From positions 1 to 32,649 of the forward strand of contig CAKQPE010000011.1 of NCBI GenBank assembly GCA_934256695.1: DNA of 32,649 nucleotides, in the 5' to 3' direction. Below the pieces are notes generated by a model. It saw nothing but the letters and a program-made list of their open reading frames with translations, searched no databases and was not told the DNA's origin. This document shows, in pieces, positions 1-6,737 of this stretch. The stretch's first letter is position 1, and each line of letters starts with the position of its first letter. The position numbers were made by a program, and so were the translations under genes. Source of the stretch: an uncultured Eubacteriales bacterium. GTDB lineage: Bacteria > Bacillota > Clostridia > Lachnospirales > Anaerotignaceae.

Positions 1-57
1 TTTCGATTTGGGAAGGCTCCCATGAAAGGGGAGCTGTCACGCAGTGACTGAGGGGTT
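1..57 (-). repeat. Family-B palindromic repeat, inverted copy at the window edge
   Basis: Read on the minus strand this starts with a CCCCTCAGTCACTGCGTGAC-like segment followed by a GGGAGCC/CTCCC hairpin. It matches the architecture of the copies at 4340-4386 and 12310-12355: an inner GTCAC..GTGAC dyad, then a CTTCTCC..GGAGAAG-type dyad. It is non-coding. Similar REP-like palindromes are common in gut Firmicutes genomes; the family name used here is mine. Confidence 0.6.
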
Positions 58-206
58 ATGATTTCAGTCCGATAAATATAAATTTATTTTACAGTTGATT
101 TTTATTTTATTTCCGATAATAATGATTGTATTTATAATAAATACTTAGTAATTAGTGTTTCATTCGTTTTGAGAAATATCTGCCATAAAAAATATTTCAA
201 TTTCTA

Positions 207-235
207 TTGAATTAATATAATTTATGTGTTATTAT
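207..235 (+). promoter_or_regulatory. Sigma-A promoter of the riboflavin operon
   Basis: TTGAAT at 207-212 and TATTAT at 230-235 are separated by 17 bases, the ideal spacing for a vegetative promoter. Transcription would start near 242, about 12 bases before the first conserved helix of the FMN riboswitch. Position and spacing support it strongly although neither hexamer is perfect. Confidence 0.7.
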
Positions 236-253
236 ACAAACAGTTTAATAATA

Positions 254-366
254 AATCTTCGGGGCGGGGTGAAATTCCCTACCGGTGGTAAAAGTCCACG
301 AGCCGCAAGGCATGATTTGGTGTAATTCCAAAACCGACAGTAAAGTCTGGATGAGAGAAGATGATG
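254..366 (+). ncRNA. FMN riboswitch (RFN element)
   Basis: The aptamer core is recognisable from its conserved blocks: ATCTTCGGGGCGGGGTGAAA, then TTCCCTACCGGTGGTAAAAG, AGTCCACGAGCC, GGTGTAATTCCAAAACCGAC and AGTCTGGATGAGAGAAGAT. The closing helix pairs ATCTTC near 256 with GAAGAT near 357. This class binds flavin mononucleotide and represses riboflavin genes in Firmicutes by premature termination. It lies upstream of ribD and a terminator hairpin follows it directly at 390, so transcriptional attenuation is expected. Identification is essentially certain. Confidence 0.97.
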
Positions 367-389
367 AGTTTAGTTTTTTTGTCATGCCG

Positions 390-423
390 CTTCGGAAATA
401 TTTTGTGTTTCCGGAGTTTTTTT
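390..423 (+). terminator. Riboswitch expression-platform terminator
   Basis: CTTCGGAAA (390-398) pairs with TTTCCGGAG (408-416), with one G-T pair, and is followed by seven T residues. It stands 24 bases after the FMN aptamer and would end transcription when FMN is bound. The stretch from 424 to 520 is AT-rich and I see nothing further in it. Confidence 0.85.
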
Positions 424-520
424 ATATTTCAATCATCTTTTTTATTCAAAAAATTCTTTTTTAAGTATCCACCGAAAATTATATTAAAAATTAAATATTT
501 TGTTAAAATCAAAGTTTTTT

Positions 521-645
521 AATATTAAAAGTTTTACTCAATTTTTTTCAATCGGTCAGGAAATTTGCTTTGCAAATCGGCTCACGCCGTCGCATTTATC
601 TTTGCGGTTCCTTATTGTCAGGGTTTGGGGTGAAACCCCAAGGTC
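521..645 (+). repeat. Family-A triple-hairpin repeat abutting ribD
   Basis: This copy carries the AAAAGTTTTACTC-AATTTTTTTC segment at its left side and the terminal hairpin GGGTTTGGGGTGAAACCCC followed by AAGGTCTT at its right side. Between them are about 60 extra bases with an ATTTGC/GCAAAT hairpin. The first CGCAAT module is missing or decayed. The element fills the leader between the FMN-riboswitch terminator and ribD and ends only some 10 bases before the first possible start codon, so the ribD translation start lies just outside it. Confidence 0.7.
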
Positions 646-669
646 TTGTCTTTTATGGAGATGATACAG

Positions 670-1758
670 TTGAATGATGAGTTTTATATGAAACGTGCCA
701 TAGAGCTTGCCCAAAAAGGTGTTGGAAAGGTTAATCCAAACCCTTTGGTAGGTGCTGTTATAGTAAAAAACGGCGAGATAATAAGTGAAGGATACCATAT
801 GTATTACGGCGGACTTCATGCGGAAAGAAATGCCATTGCAGACTGCAAGGACAAGGAAAAGCTTAAAGGTGCAACAATATATGTTACTCTTGAGCCGTGC
901 TGTCATTACGGAAAACAGCCACCATGCACAGAGGCAATAAAAGAAAGCGGTATAAGTGAAGTTATAATCGGTTCGAGAGACCCTAATCCACTTGTTGCGG
1001 GAAAAGGCGTAAAGATACTTAGAGAACACGGAATACAGGTTCGAGAAGATTTTATGCGAGAAGAATGTGACAGCATAAATGATGTGTTTTTTTATTATAT
1101 AACCCACAAAAGACCATATGTTGTAATGAAATATGCCATGACAATAGACGGAAAAATTGCAGCCGTAAGCGGAAAATCCCAATGGATAACCAATGAAAAA
1201 TCAAGGCATAATGTTCATTTGCTGAGAAACAGGCTTATGGGAATTATGGTTGGTATAGGAACGGTTATTACAGATAACCCTATGCTTACCTGCCGTATAG
1301 AAAACGGAAGAAATCCCATAAGAATAATATGTGACTCAAGTTTGAGAATAGACGTTGAAAGCAATATTGTTAAAACGGCAAAGGATATAAAAACAATAAT
1401 AGCCTACTGCAACGAAAATACCGAAAAGGAAGAAACGCTTAAAACGCTGGGCTGTGAATTAATAAAGACGGAAAAAGACAACGGTCATGTGGATTTGGAT
1501 TTTCTTATGAATGAGCTTGGACAAAGAGGAATAGATTCGATACTGCTTGAAGGCGGAGGAAGTCTTAACTATTCCGCTTTGGAAAAAGGCATAGTAAACG
1601 AGGTTCAGTGCTATATAGGTGCTAAGATATTTGGTGGAAATGCCAAAACACCGGTAGGCGGAAAAGGAATTGAAGAAGTTAAGGACAGTTTTAATTTTGA
1701 ACTGAAAGACATAGAAAAGTTTGAGTCGGACGTTCTTCTTACTTATAAGAAAATATAA
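670..1758 (+). CDS. ribD: Bifunctional diaminohydroxyphosphoribosylaminopyrimidine deaminase / 5-amino-6-(5-phosphoribosylamino)uracil reductase
   Basis: RibD performs the deamination and the NADPH-dependent reduction that follow GTP cyclohydrolase II in riboflavin synthesis. The N-terminal half is a zinc cytidine-deaminase fold: HAERNA is the zinc/proton-shuttle motif, and EPCCHYGKQPPC holds the two zinc cysteines. The C-terminal half is the reductase, with MKYAMTIDGKIA and the GGG-SLN motif. I place the start at TTG 670 because GGAG at 657-660 is nine bases upstream and the protein then begins MNDEFYMKRA, matching the usual RibD N-terminus. ATG 655 and ATG 661 are alternatives with worse ribosome binding sites. 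First gene of the FMN-controlled operon; ribE follows after 14 bases. Confidence 0.95.
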   Translation: MNDEFYMKRAIELAQKGVGKVNPNPLVGAVIVKNGEIISEGYHMYYGGLHAERNAIADCKDKEKLKGATIYVTLEPCCHYGKQPPCTEAIKESGISEVIIGSRDPNPLVAGKGVKILREHGIQVREDFMREECDSINDVFFYYITHKRPYVVMKYAMTIDGKIAAVSGKSQWITNEKSRHNVHLLRNRLMGIMVGIGTVITDNPMLTCRIENGRNPIRIICDSSLRIDVESNIVKTAKDIKTIIAYCNENTEKEETLKTLGCELIKTEKDNGHVDLDFLMNELGQRGIDSILLEGGGSLNYSALEKGIVNEVQCYIGAKIFGGNAKTPVGGKGIEEVKDSFNFELKDIEKFESDVLLTYKKI

Positions 1759-1772
1759 AGGAGAAAGAAAAA

Positions 1773-2423
1773 TTGTTTACGGGAATAGTTGAAGAAAAAG
1801 GAAAGGTAAAGAGCATAAAAAAAGGTGCCAAAAGTGCCATGCTTTCCATAGAAGGAAATAAAATATTCGAAGATGTCCATTTGGGCGACAGCATAGCCGT
1901 AAACGGTGTATGTCTTACGGTAACAAGCTACAGCAAAAATGTATTCACGGCAGATGTAATGAACGAAACACTTAAAAGAAGTTCTTTGGGAAGTTTAAAA
2001 AACGGCAGTGAAGTCAATCTGGAAAGAGCAATGGCGGCAAACGGAAGATTCGGAGGACACATTGTATCGGGACATATTGACGGAACAGGCGTTATAAGTG
2101 ATATGAGCAAAGACGACATAGCAATATGGGTAACAATAAGCACAACGGCGGAAATATTGCGGCTTATTGTGGAAAAAGGCTCTATAGCAATAGACGGAAT
2201 AAGCCTTACGGTAGCAAAGGTAAGCAATACTGATTTTGCCGTATCGGTAATACCGCACACGGGAGCAAACACAACTCTTTTGGACAAAAAGGTGGGAGAT
2301 GTGGTTAATCTGGAAAACGACATAACAGGAAAATATATAGAAAAGCTCCTTGGTTTAAGCAAAGAAGAAAAGAAACCTGAAAGCAGAATAACAAAGGATT
2401 TTCTTACAAAATACGGATTTTAA
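1773..2423 (+). CDS. ribE: Riboflavin synthase alpha subunit
   Basis: This enzyme dismutates two molecules of 6,7-dimethyl-8-ribityllumazine to riboflavin and the pyrimidine precursor. The 216-residue length is normal. The N-terminus MFTGIVEE is diagnostic, and the protein consists of two homologous lumazine-binding barrels, each with a VNGVCLTV- or IDGISLTV-like motif (near residues 43-51 and 140-148). The start is TTG at 1773 with an AAAGGAG site 9-15 bases upstream; no ATG lies near. It follows ribD by 14 bases and precedes ribBA by 19 bases, so the three are clearly cotranscribed. Confidence 0.96.
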   Translation: MFTGIVEEKGKVKSIKKGAKSAMLSIEGNKIFEDVHLGDSIAVNGVCLTVTSYSKNVFTADVMNETLKRSSLGSLKNGSEVNLERAMAANGRFGGHIVSGHIDGTGVISDMSKDDIAIWVTISTTAEILRLIVEKGSIAIDGISLTVAKVSNTDFAVSVIPHTGANTTLLDKKVGDVVNLENDITGKYIEKLLGLSKEEKKPESRITKDFLTKYGF

Positions 2424-2442
2424 TATTTGGGAGGAATAACAG

Positions 2443-3642
2443 ATGTTTGAATTCAGCACCGTTGAAGAAGTAATTGAAGATTTAAAGGCAGGCAAGATAA
2501 TTGTATGCACAGACGATCCCGATAGGGAAAACGAAGGCGACCTTATTTGTGCCGCAGAATTTGCAACACCTGAAAACGTAAACTTTATGGCAACATACGC
2601 AAAGGGACTTATATGTATGCCTATGAGTGAGGAATATACGGAAAAATTAAGACTTAAACAGATGGTAAACGAAAATACGGATAACCACTGCACAGCCTTT
2701 ACAGTATCTATTGACCATGTGGACACAACAACAGGCATTTCCGCATACGAAAGGTCTTTGACTGCCATGAAAACAGTTGATGACAATGCAAAGCCTTCCG
2801 ATTTCAGAAGACCGGGACATATGTTTCCGCTTGAATCAAAGGCCGGCGGAGTTTTGCAGAGAAACGGACACACAGAGGCTACTGTAGATTTAATGCGTAT
2901 AGCAGGACTTAAAGAAGTTGGTCTTTGCTGTGAAATTATGGCAGATGACGGAACAATGATGAGAAAGAGCCAGCTTATAGAGTTTGCCAAAGAGCATGGA
3001 CTTAAATTTACAACAATAAAGGATATTCAGAGCTGGAGAAGAAAAAACGAGAGAACCATCTGGAGAGCCGCAGAAGCAAAGCTTCCTACAAGATACGGCA
3101 ATTTCAAAATATACGGCTACGAAAATTCCAAAACAGGAGAACAGCACGTTGCCCTTACAATGGGTGATGTAGCTGACGGAGAGCCTGTACTTATAAGAGT
3201 TCATTCCGAGTGCCTTACGGGAGATGTATTTGGTTCCGCAAAGTGCGACTGCGGAAACCAGCTTGACGCCGCAATGCGTATGATAGCCGAAGAAGGCAGA
3301 GGTGCTTTGGTTTATTTAAGACAGGAAGGCAGAGGAATAGGCATTATAAACAAGATAAAGGCATACAAATTGCAGGACGAAGGAATGGATACCGTTGAGG
3401 CAAACATTGCTCTTGGATTTCCGCCGGATTTAAGAGACTACAGCTCAGGAGCACAGATTATAAAAGACTTGGGTATGCAGAAGTTAAAAATAATGACAAA
3501 CAATCCGCTTAAAATAGACGGTCTTTCGGACTACGGCATAGAGATAGTGGAAAGAGTGCCTATAGAGCCGAAGCATATGCATCAGGCCGATTTTTATATG
3601 AAGGTTAAGAAAGAAAAAATGGGACATATGCTCCATTTGTAA
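2443..3642 (+). CDS. ribBA: Bifunctional 3,4-dihydroxy-2-butanone-4-phosphate synthase / GTP cyclohydrolase II
   Basis: The 399-residue protein supplies both starting branches of riboflavin synthesis. Residues 1-200 are the DHBP synthase domain, with the metal/substrate loop DDPDRENEGDL at about 24-34 and TTTGISAYER further on. Residues 205-399 are GTP cyclohydrolase II, with the zinc cysteines in ECLTGDVFGSAKCDCG near 255-270 and the catalytic RQEGRGIG near 293-300. GGGAGG lies eight to ten bases before the ATG. Both catalytic halves look intact. The following gene ribH is 45 bases away in the same operon. Confidence 0.97.
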   Translation: MFEFSTVEEVIEDLKAGKIIVCTDDPDRENEGDLICAAEFATPENVNFMATYAKGLICMPMSEEYTEKLRLKQMVNENTDNHCTAFTVSIDHVDTTTGISAYERSLTAMKTVDDNAKPSDFRRPGHMFPLESKAGGVLQRNGHTEATVDLMRIAGLKEVGLCCEIMADDGTMMRKSQLIEFAKEHGLKFTTIKDIQSWRRKNERTIWRAAEAKLPTRYGNFKIYGYENSKTGEQHVALTMGDVADGEPVLIRVHSECLTGDVFGSAKCDCGNQLDAAMRMIAEEGRGALVYLRQEGRGIGIINKIKAYKLQDEGMDTVEANIALGFPPDLRDYSSGAQIIKDLGMQKLKIMTNNPLKIDGLSDYGIEIVERVPIEPKHMHQADFYMKVKKEKMGHMLHL

Positions 3643-3687
3643 TAAACATAATTAAGAGATTTTTATATAAACGAGGAGGAAATAAAA

Positions 3688-4149
3688 ATGAAGGTTTTAG
3701 AAGGAAAAGTAATTGGTCAGAAAATGAAGGTTGGCATTGTTGCCGCAAGATTTAATGAGTTTATAGTATCAAAATTAGTTTCCGGTGCAAGAGACGGTCT
3801 TGTTCGTCACGGTGTTGAAGATGACGATATTTCACTTGCATGGGTTCCGGGTGCGTTTGAGATACCTGTAATAGCTGAAAAAATGGCAGAAAGCGAAAAA
3901 TATGATGCAATTATATGTCTCGGTGCTGTTATAAGAGGTGCAACAAGCCACTACGATTATGTATGCAACGAAGTTTCAAAGGGTGTTGCACAGGTTGGGC
4001 TTAAATACAAAATGCCTGTATTATTCGGTGTAGTAACAACAGAAAACATTGAGCAGGCTATAGAAAGAGCCGGAACAAAGGCAGGCAACAAGGGTTACGA
4101 CTGTGCTTTAAGTGCCATTGAAATGGTAAATCTTATGAAGGAATTTTAA
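3688..4149 (+). CDS. ribH: 6,7-dimethyl-8-ribityllumazine synthase
   Basis: RibH condenses the RibBA product DHBP with the RibD-derived aminouracil to give the lumazine substrate of RibE; family members form 60-subunit capsids or pentamers. The 153-residue length is typical. Visible motifs are RFNEFI near 21-26 for phosphate/substrate binding, VPGAFEIP near 53-60, GAVIRGATSHYDYV with the general-base His at 88, and AGTKAGNKG near the C-terminus. A GAGGAGG site precedes the ATG. It is the last gene of the riboflavin operon; only a phosphatase step is absent from the cluster, as usual. Confidence 0.97.
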   Translation: MKVLEGKVIGQKMKVGIVAARFNEFIVSKLVSGARDGLVRHGVEDDDISLAWVPGAFEIPVIAEKMAESEKYDAIICLGAVIRGATSHYDYVCNEVSKGVAQVGLKYKMPVLFGVVTTENIEQAIERAGTKAGNKGYDCALSAIEMVNLMKEF

Positions 4150-4163
4150 GATTTAAAAGATTA

Positions 4164-4256
4164 AGACCGTGGGACTCTGCTCCACACCCTGTTAAAACCT
4201 TGAGACTCTGTCTCAAACTCTGCCACCCTTTGAAAAGGGTGGACCTAAACTTTAAT
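4164..4256 (-). repeat. Family-A triple-hairpin repeat, inverted, with duplicated terminal hairpin
   Basis: Read on the minus strand the order is TTTATTAAAGTTTAGGTCC, the middle hairpin CCACCCTTTTCAAAGGGTGG, then a terminal hairpin TTGAGACAGAGTCTCAA and a second, imperfect GTGG..CCAC hairpin. The pairing is perfect in the middle and first terminal hairpins although their sequences differ from every other copy. It begins 15 bases after the ribH stop codon. Confidence 0.65.
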
Positions 4257-4293
4257 AAAATCCATTCAAAATTTTATTTTGAATGGATTTTTA
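4257..4293 (+). terminator. Intrinsic terminator of the riboflavin operon
   Basis: AAATCCATTCAAAA pairs perfectly with TTTTGAATGGATTT around a short TTTTA loop (4258-4290), followed by a T-rich tail. It can act in both directions because the upstream side is A-rich. From 4294 to 4459 I see only the family-B repeat and AT-rich sequence. Confidence 0.85.
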
Positions 4294-4339
4294 TGTTTAA
4301 TATAAAATATAAAGTTAAAAATTAAATTGTTTTATATTT

Positions 4340-4386
4340 CCCCTCATCCGTCACTTGCGTGACACCTTCTCCACCGGGGAGAAGGC
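4340..4386 (+). repeat. Family-B palindromic repeat
   Basis: This is the best-conserved copy: CCCCTCATCCGTCAC then a short loop and GTGACACCTTCTCC, CACC, GGGGAGAAGGC. It contains two successive dyads, GTCACTTGCGTGAC and CCTTCTCC..GGGGAGAAGG. It is almost identical to 12310-12355 and lies in non-coding DNA between the convergent riboflavin operon and the 90-aa gene. Confidence 0.75.
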
Positions 4387-4459
4387 AAAAACCATTCTGT
4401 ATTACAAAAATAACTTTATCTATGGTATGAATATTATTTATCATTTTTAACTTTTTTTC

Positions 4460-4732
4460 TCAGAAACTTAGTATGCCGTCATCATGGTTTCCCCAGCCTT
4501 CGGCTATTGCCTTTCCTGTAAGAAACTGAATATCGGCTATAGAAGGTATTCTTGCCTGTCCTCTTGCCGCCTGCATTGTGCCGTCGGGTCTTCGCCAGAT
4601 AAAGCGATAGCCGTTATCCTCGGAATTGTCTTTATCACCGTATTCGTAACGGCAGTACTGGAAACAAAGCTGCCATTCATTTTCTTTTCCGACTCTTGCT
4701 TCATTTAATACAACTACTCGTCCCTGTGCCAT
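4460..4732 (-). CDS. Hypothetical 90-residue protein
   Basis: I do not recognise a family. The start is ATG at 4732, preceded by GGAG eight bases upstream; a GTG nine bases earlier lies inside that site and is less likely. The product is soluble, with no signal or membrane segment, and has several aromatic and charged residues: WQLCFQYCRY, YRFIWRRPDG and ARIPSIADIQFLTG. The composition and a consensus promoter (TTTACA, 17 bases, TATAAT) argue that it is a real gene. It is a single-gene unit, convergent with the riboflavin operon and divergent from the MATE gene. No terminator is evident downstream. The 11-bp repeats in its leader suggest specific repression. Confidence 0.75.
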   Translation of the reverse strand: MAQGRVVVLNEARVGKENEWQLCFQYCRYEYGDKDNSEDNGYRFIWRRPDGTMQAARGQARIPSIADIQFLTGKAIAEGWGNHDDGILSF

Positions 4733-4757
4733 AAATACCACTCCTTATTTAATTTTT

Positions 4758-4790
4758 ACTGATAAGTAACTGATGAGATACTGATAAGTA
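4758..4790 (-). repeat. Three tandem 11-bp direct repeats, probable operator
   Basis: The plus strand reads ACTGATAAGTA (4758-4768), ACTGATGAGAT (4769-4779) and ACTGATAAGTA (4780-4790) with no spacing. Units one and three are identical. The period is one helical turn, so all three present the same DNA face. They start two bases beyond the -10 box of the 90-aa gene and cover its probable transcription start at about 4785, a classical repressor position. Confidence 0.7.
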
Positions 4791-4791
4791 T

Positions 4792-4820
4792 ATTATAAGC
4801 AGTTAATAATGGTTTGTAAA
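4792..4820 (-). promoter_or_regulatory. Consensus sigma-A promoter of the 90-aa gene
   Basis: On the minus strand TTTACA (4820-4815) and TATAAT (4797-4792) are separated by exactly 17 bases. This is among the strongest-looking promoters in the window. It leaves a leader of about 50 bases carrying the three 11-bp repeats and the GGAG site. Confidence 0.8.
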
Positions 4821-4851
4821 TATTCCAAAGGAATAAATAAGCCACTTATAT

Positions 4852-4887
4852 GTCACTGCCTGACACATTATCCACAATGGAGAAGGC
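4852..4887 (+). repeat. Family-B repeat, degenerate, joined to family A
   Basis: GTCACTGCCTGACACATTAT followed by CCACAATGGAGAAGGC is a decayed version of the 4340 copy. It sits 24 bases upstream of a family-A element in the same orientation, the same composite order as at 8106/8191 and 12310/12379. Confidence 0.55.
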
Positions 4888-4910
4888 AAAAAGCCAACAA
4901 ATTATTTGCT

Positions 4911-5003
4911 TCGAAAAACGCAATTAAATTGCGTTTTGATAAAAGTTTTACTCGATTTTTTTCAAAAAACCGTGGGGTGTTGGGGCAAAGCCCCAAGGTC
5001 TTT
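4911..5003 (+). repeat. Family-A triple-hairpin repeat
   Basis: Near-complete copy: CGCAATTAAATTGCG (4919-4933), TTTTGATAAAAGTTTTACTC, a T-tract/A-tract weak hairpin, then TTGGGGCAAAGCCCCAA and GGTCTT. It separates the divergent promoter of the 90-aa gene from the MATE leader. Confidence 0.75.
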
Positions 5004-5052
5004 AAAGGTTTTTAAATTTTAATTGTAAAGTATGTAAATTTAATATAAAATA

Positions 5053-5120
5053 TATGTACTGCCTTATTGGCAATACATAAGAAATAGGGCAGGCAGATTG
5101 GACAATCTGTCTGTTTTTTT
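5053..5120 (+). ncRNA. Candidate guanidine-IV (mepA-type) riboswitch leader with terminator
   Basis: A first hairpin (5053-5079) pairs ATGTA-C-TGCC with GGCA-A-TACAT around a TTATT loop. A second (5090-5113) pairs AGGCAGATT with AATCTGTCT and is followed by seven T residues, a good intrinsic terminator. CTGCCT at 5059-5064 is the exact complement of AGGCAG at 5091-5096, so the arms can form a mutually exclusive antiterminator. The mepA motif of Clostridia is a short two-hairpin, terminator-overlapping leader in front of MATE exporters, and this leader precedes one. I assign the class from context and architecture, not from a covariance search; it could be another short attenuator. Confidence 0.55.
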
Positions 5121-5142
5121 GTTAAGGAGACGAGTTTCTAAA

Positions 5143-6498
5143 GTGGAAAGTGTGAAAGAAAACACAAATGATTTTTCAAAAGGCAGTATAATAGGCAATA
5201 TGGCTCGCCTTGCTATACCTATGACTCTGGCGCAGATTATAAATGTGCTTTATAATATAGTTGACAGGATATACATAGGAAGAATAGGCGAACATTCGGC
5301 AAGTGCCTTTACGGGGCTTGGTGTATGTCTGCCAATAATATCCTTTATTATGGCTTTTGCCAACCTTATAGGAATGGGCGGAGCAGCCTTATTTTCTCTT
5401 GAAAGGGGTGCAAAGCACAACGAGGAAGCGGCATATATTCAGTCAAATGCCTTTGCAATGCTTATAATAACGGGAATTGTACTTACTTTTGTGGGATATG
5501 CGGCAAAAGAGCCTGTATTATATATGCTTGGAGCAAGTAAGGATACTTTTGCATACGCAGACAGCTACATAAGCATTTATCTGGTGGGAAGTGTGTTTGT
5601 TCTTCTGAGCCTTGGTTTAAACAACTTTATAAATGCACAGGGATTCGGAAAGATAGGAATGATGACCGTATCAATAGGTGCTTTTATAAACATAGCTTTA
5701 GACCCCGTATTTATATTTAAAATGGGAATGGGGGTAAAAGGTGCGGCATTTGCAACCATAATAAGTCAATTTGTTTCCGCCTGTTGGACAATGCAGTTTC
5801 TTATAGGCAAAAAATCGGTAATAGCTATTGAAAAACGGTACATGAAATTAAAGTTTGAAAGGGTAAAGAAAATACTGTCTCTCGGTTTTGCAAACTTTAT
5901 AATGCTTATGACAAACAGCATGGTACAGGTAATGTATAATGCAGGACTGCAAAACTACGGCGGAGATTTATATGTAGGTATAATGACTATTATAAATTCC
6001 GTAAGGGAAGTGGTGCAGATGCCTGTAAACGGAATATCACAGTCGGCACAGCCTATAATGGGTTTTAACTATGGTGCAAAAGAGTTTAAAAGGACAAAGA
6101 AAACAATACGGTACAACTCGATTATACTGGCGGTATACACAGGGTTAATGTGGCTTACAATAGTACTGTTCCCAAAGTTCTTTTTGCGAATGTTTACAAG
6201 AGACCAACAGGTTATAAAATACGGCATTACGGCACTGCACATATATTTCTTCGGGTTTGTGTTTATGGCATTGCAGTTTTCGGGACAGTCGGTATTTTCG
6301 GCTTTAGGCATGGCGAAAAAAGCCATATTCTTTTCTATATTCAGAAAAGTAATAATAGTTATACCGCTTATATATATTTTGCCAATGATAGGAAATTTAG
6401 GTACAAGCGGAATATTTATGTCAGAGCCTATATCTAATTTAGTCGGCGGAGGGTTATGTTTTGCGGTAATGTACTTTACGGTATACAGGAAACTGTAG
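5143..6498 (+). CDS. MATE-family multidrug/cation exporter, MepA-like
   Basis: This is a multi-pass inner-membrane antiporter of about 450 residues with twelve predicted hydrophobic segments arranged as two six-helix halves. The family opening GSIIGNMARLAIPMTLAQII and the VDRIYIGRIG segment are typical of the MepA/DinF-like branch. I start it at GTG 5143, with GGAG at 5126-5129. The in-frame TTG at 5098 lies inside the terminator hairpin of the leader and cannot be the normal start. If the leader is a guanidine-IV riboswitch, the exporter would be induced by guanidinium. Substrate specificity cannot be read from sequence. A family-A repeat starts 10 bases after the stop. Confidence 0.93.
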   Translation: MESVKENTNDFSKGSIIGNMARLAIPMTLAQIINVLYNIVDRIYIGRIGEHSASAFTGLGVCLPIISFIMAFANLIGMGGAALFSLERGAKHNEEAAYIQSNAFAMLIITGIVLTFVGYAAKEPVLYMLGASKDTFAYADSYISIYLVGSVFVLLSLGLNNFINAQGFGKIGMMTVSIGAFINIALDPVFIFKMGMGVKGAAFATIISQFVSACWTMQFLIGKKSVIAIEKRYMKLKFERVKKILSLGFANFIMLMTNSMVQVMYNAGLQNYGGDLYVGIMTIINSVREVVQMPVNGISQSAQPIMGFNYGAKEFKRTKKTIRYNSIILAVYTGLMWLTIVLFPKFFLRMFTRDQQVIKYGITALHIYFFGFVFMALQFSGQSVFSALGMAKKAIFFSIFRKVIIVIPLIYILPMIGNLGTSGIFMSEPISNLVGGGLCFAVMYFTVYRKL

Positions 6499-6508
6499 AA
6501 GGAAAAAC

Positions 6509-6597
6509 ATTGGGGTTTCACCCCAAACCCTGACCAGTTTTTGAAAAAACTGGACAAAAACTTTTAATAAAAAACGCAATTATATTGCGTTTTTCAA
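6509..6597 (-). repeat. Family-A triple-hairpin repeat, inverted
   Basis: On the minus strand: AAAAACGCAATATAATTGCG then TTTT, AAAAGTTTTTGT, the middle hairpin CCAGTTTTTTCAAAAACTGG, then CAGGGTTTGGGGTGAAACCCC. All three stems are intact. The CGCAAT hairpin has A-runs on one side and T-runs on the other and could serve as a two-way terminator for the MATE gene. Confidence 0.75.
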
Positions 6598-6620
6598 GGT
6601 GTCGATAAAGGTAATTATAA

Positions 6621-6715
6621 AAACGAATTTGTGATTTTATACAAATCGCTTTTTGTTAAAATTTAGGTCAAGCCTTTTTAAAGGCTTGCAGGGTATGGGA
6701 CAGAGTCCCATGGTT
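6621..6715 (+). repeat. Family-A repeat variant, head-to-head with the previous copy
   Basis: The first module is changed to CGAATTTGTGATTTTATACAAATCG, which still pairs ATTTGT with ACAAAT. It is followed by TTTTTGTTAAAATTTAGGTC, the middle hairpin AAGCCTTTTTAAAGGCTT and the terminal hairpin ATGGGACAGAGTCCCAT. The ribosome binding site of the VWA gene begins about ten bases after it ends. Confidence 0.7.
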
Positions 6716-6737
6716 TTTGTTGTTAGGAGGCGGAGAG

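Noticed and set aside
556..1182. Open frame antisense to ribD
   Set aside because: It runs through the repeat element and opposite conserved deaminase motifs; no domain is recognisable.
5098..5142. Longer MATE protein starting at TTG 5098
   Set aside because: The codon lies inside the terminator hairpin of the leader, with no ribosome binding site; GTG 5143 follows a GGAG site.
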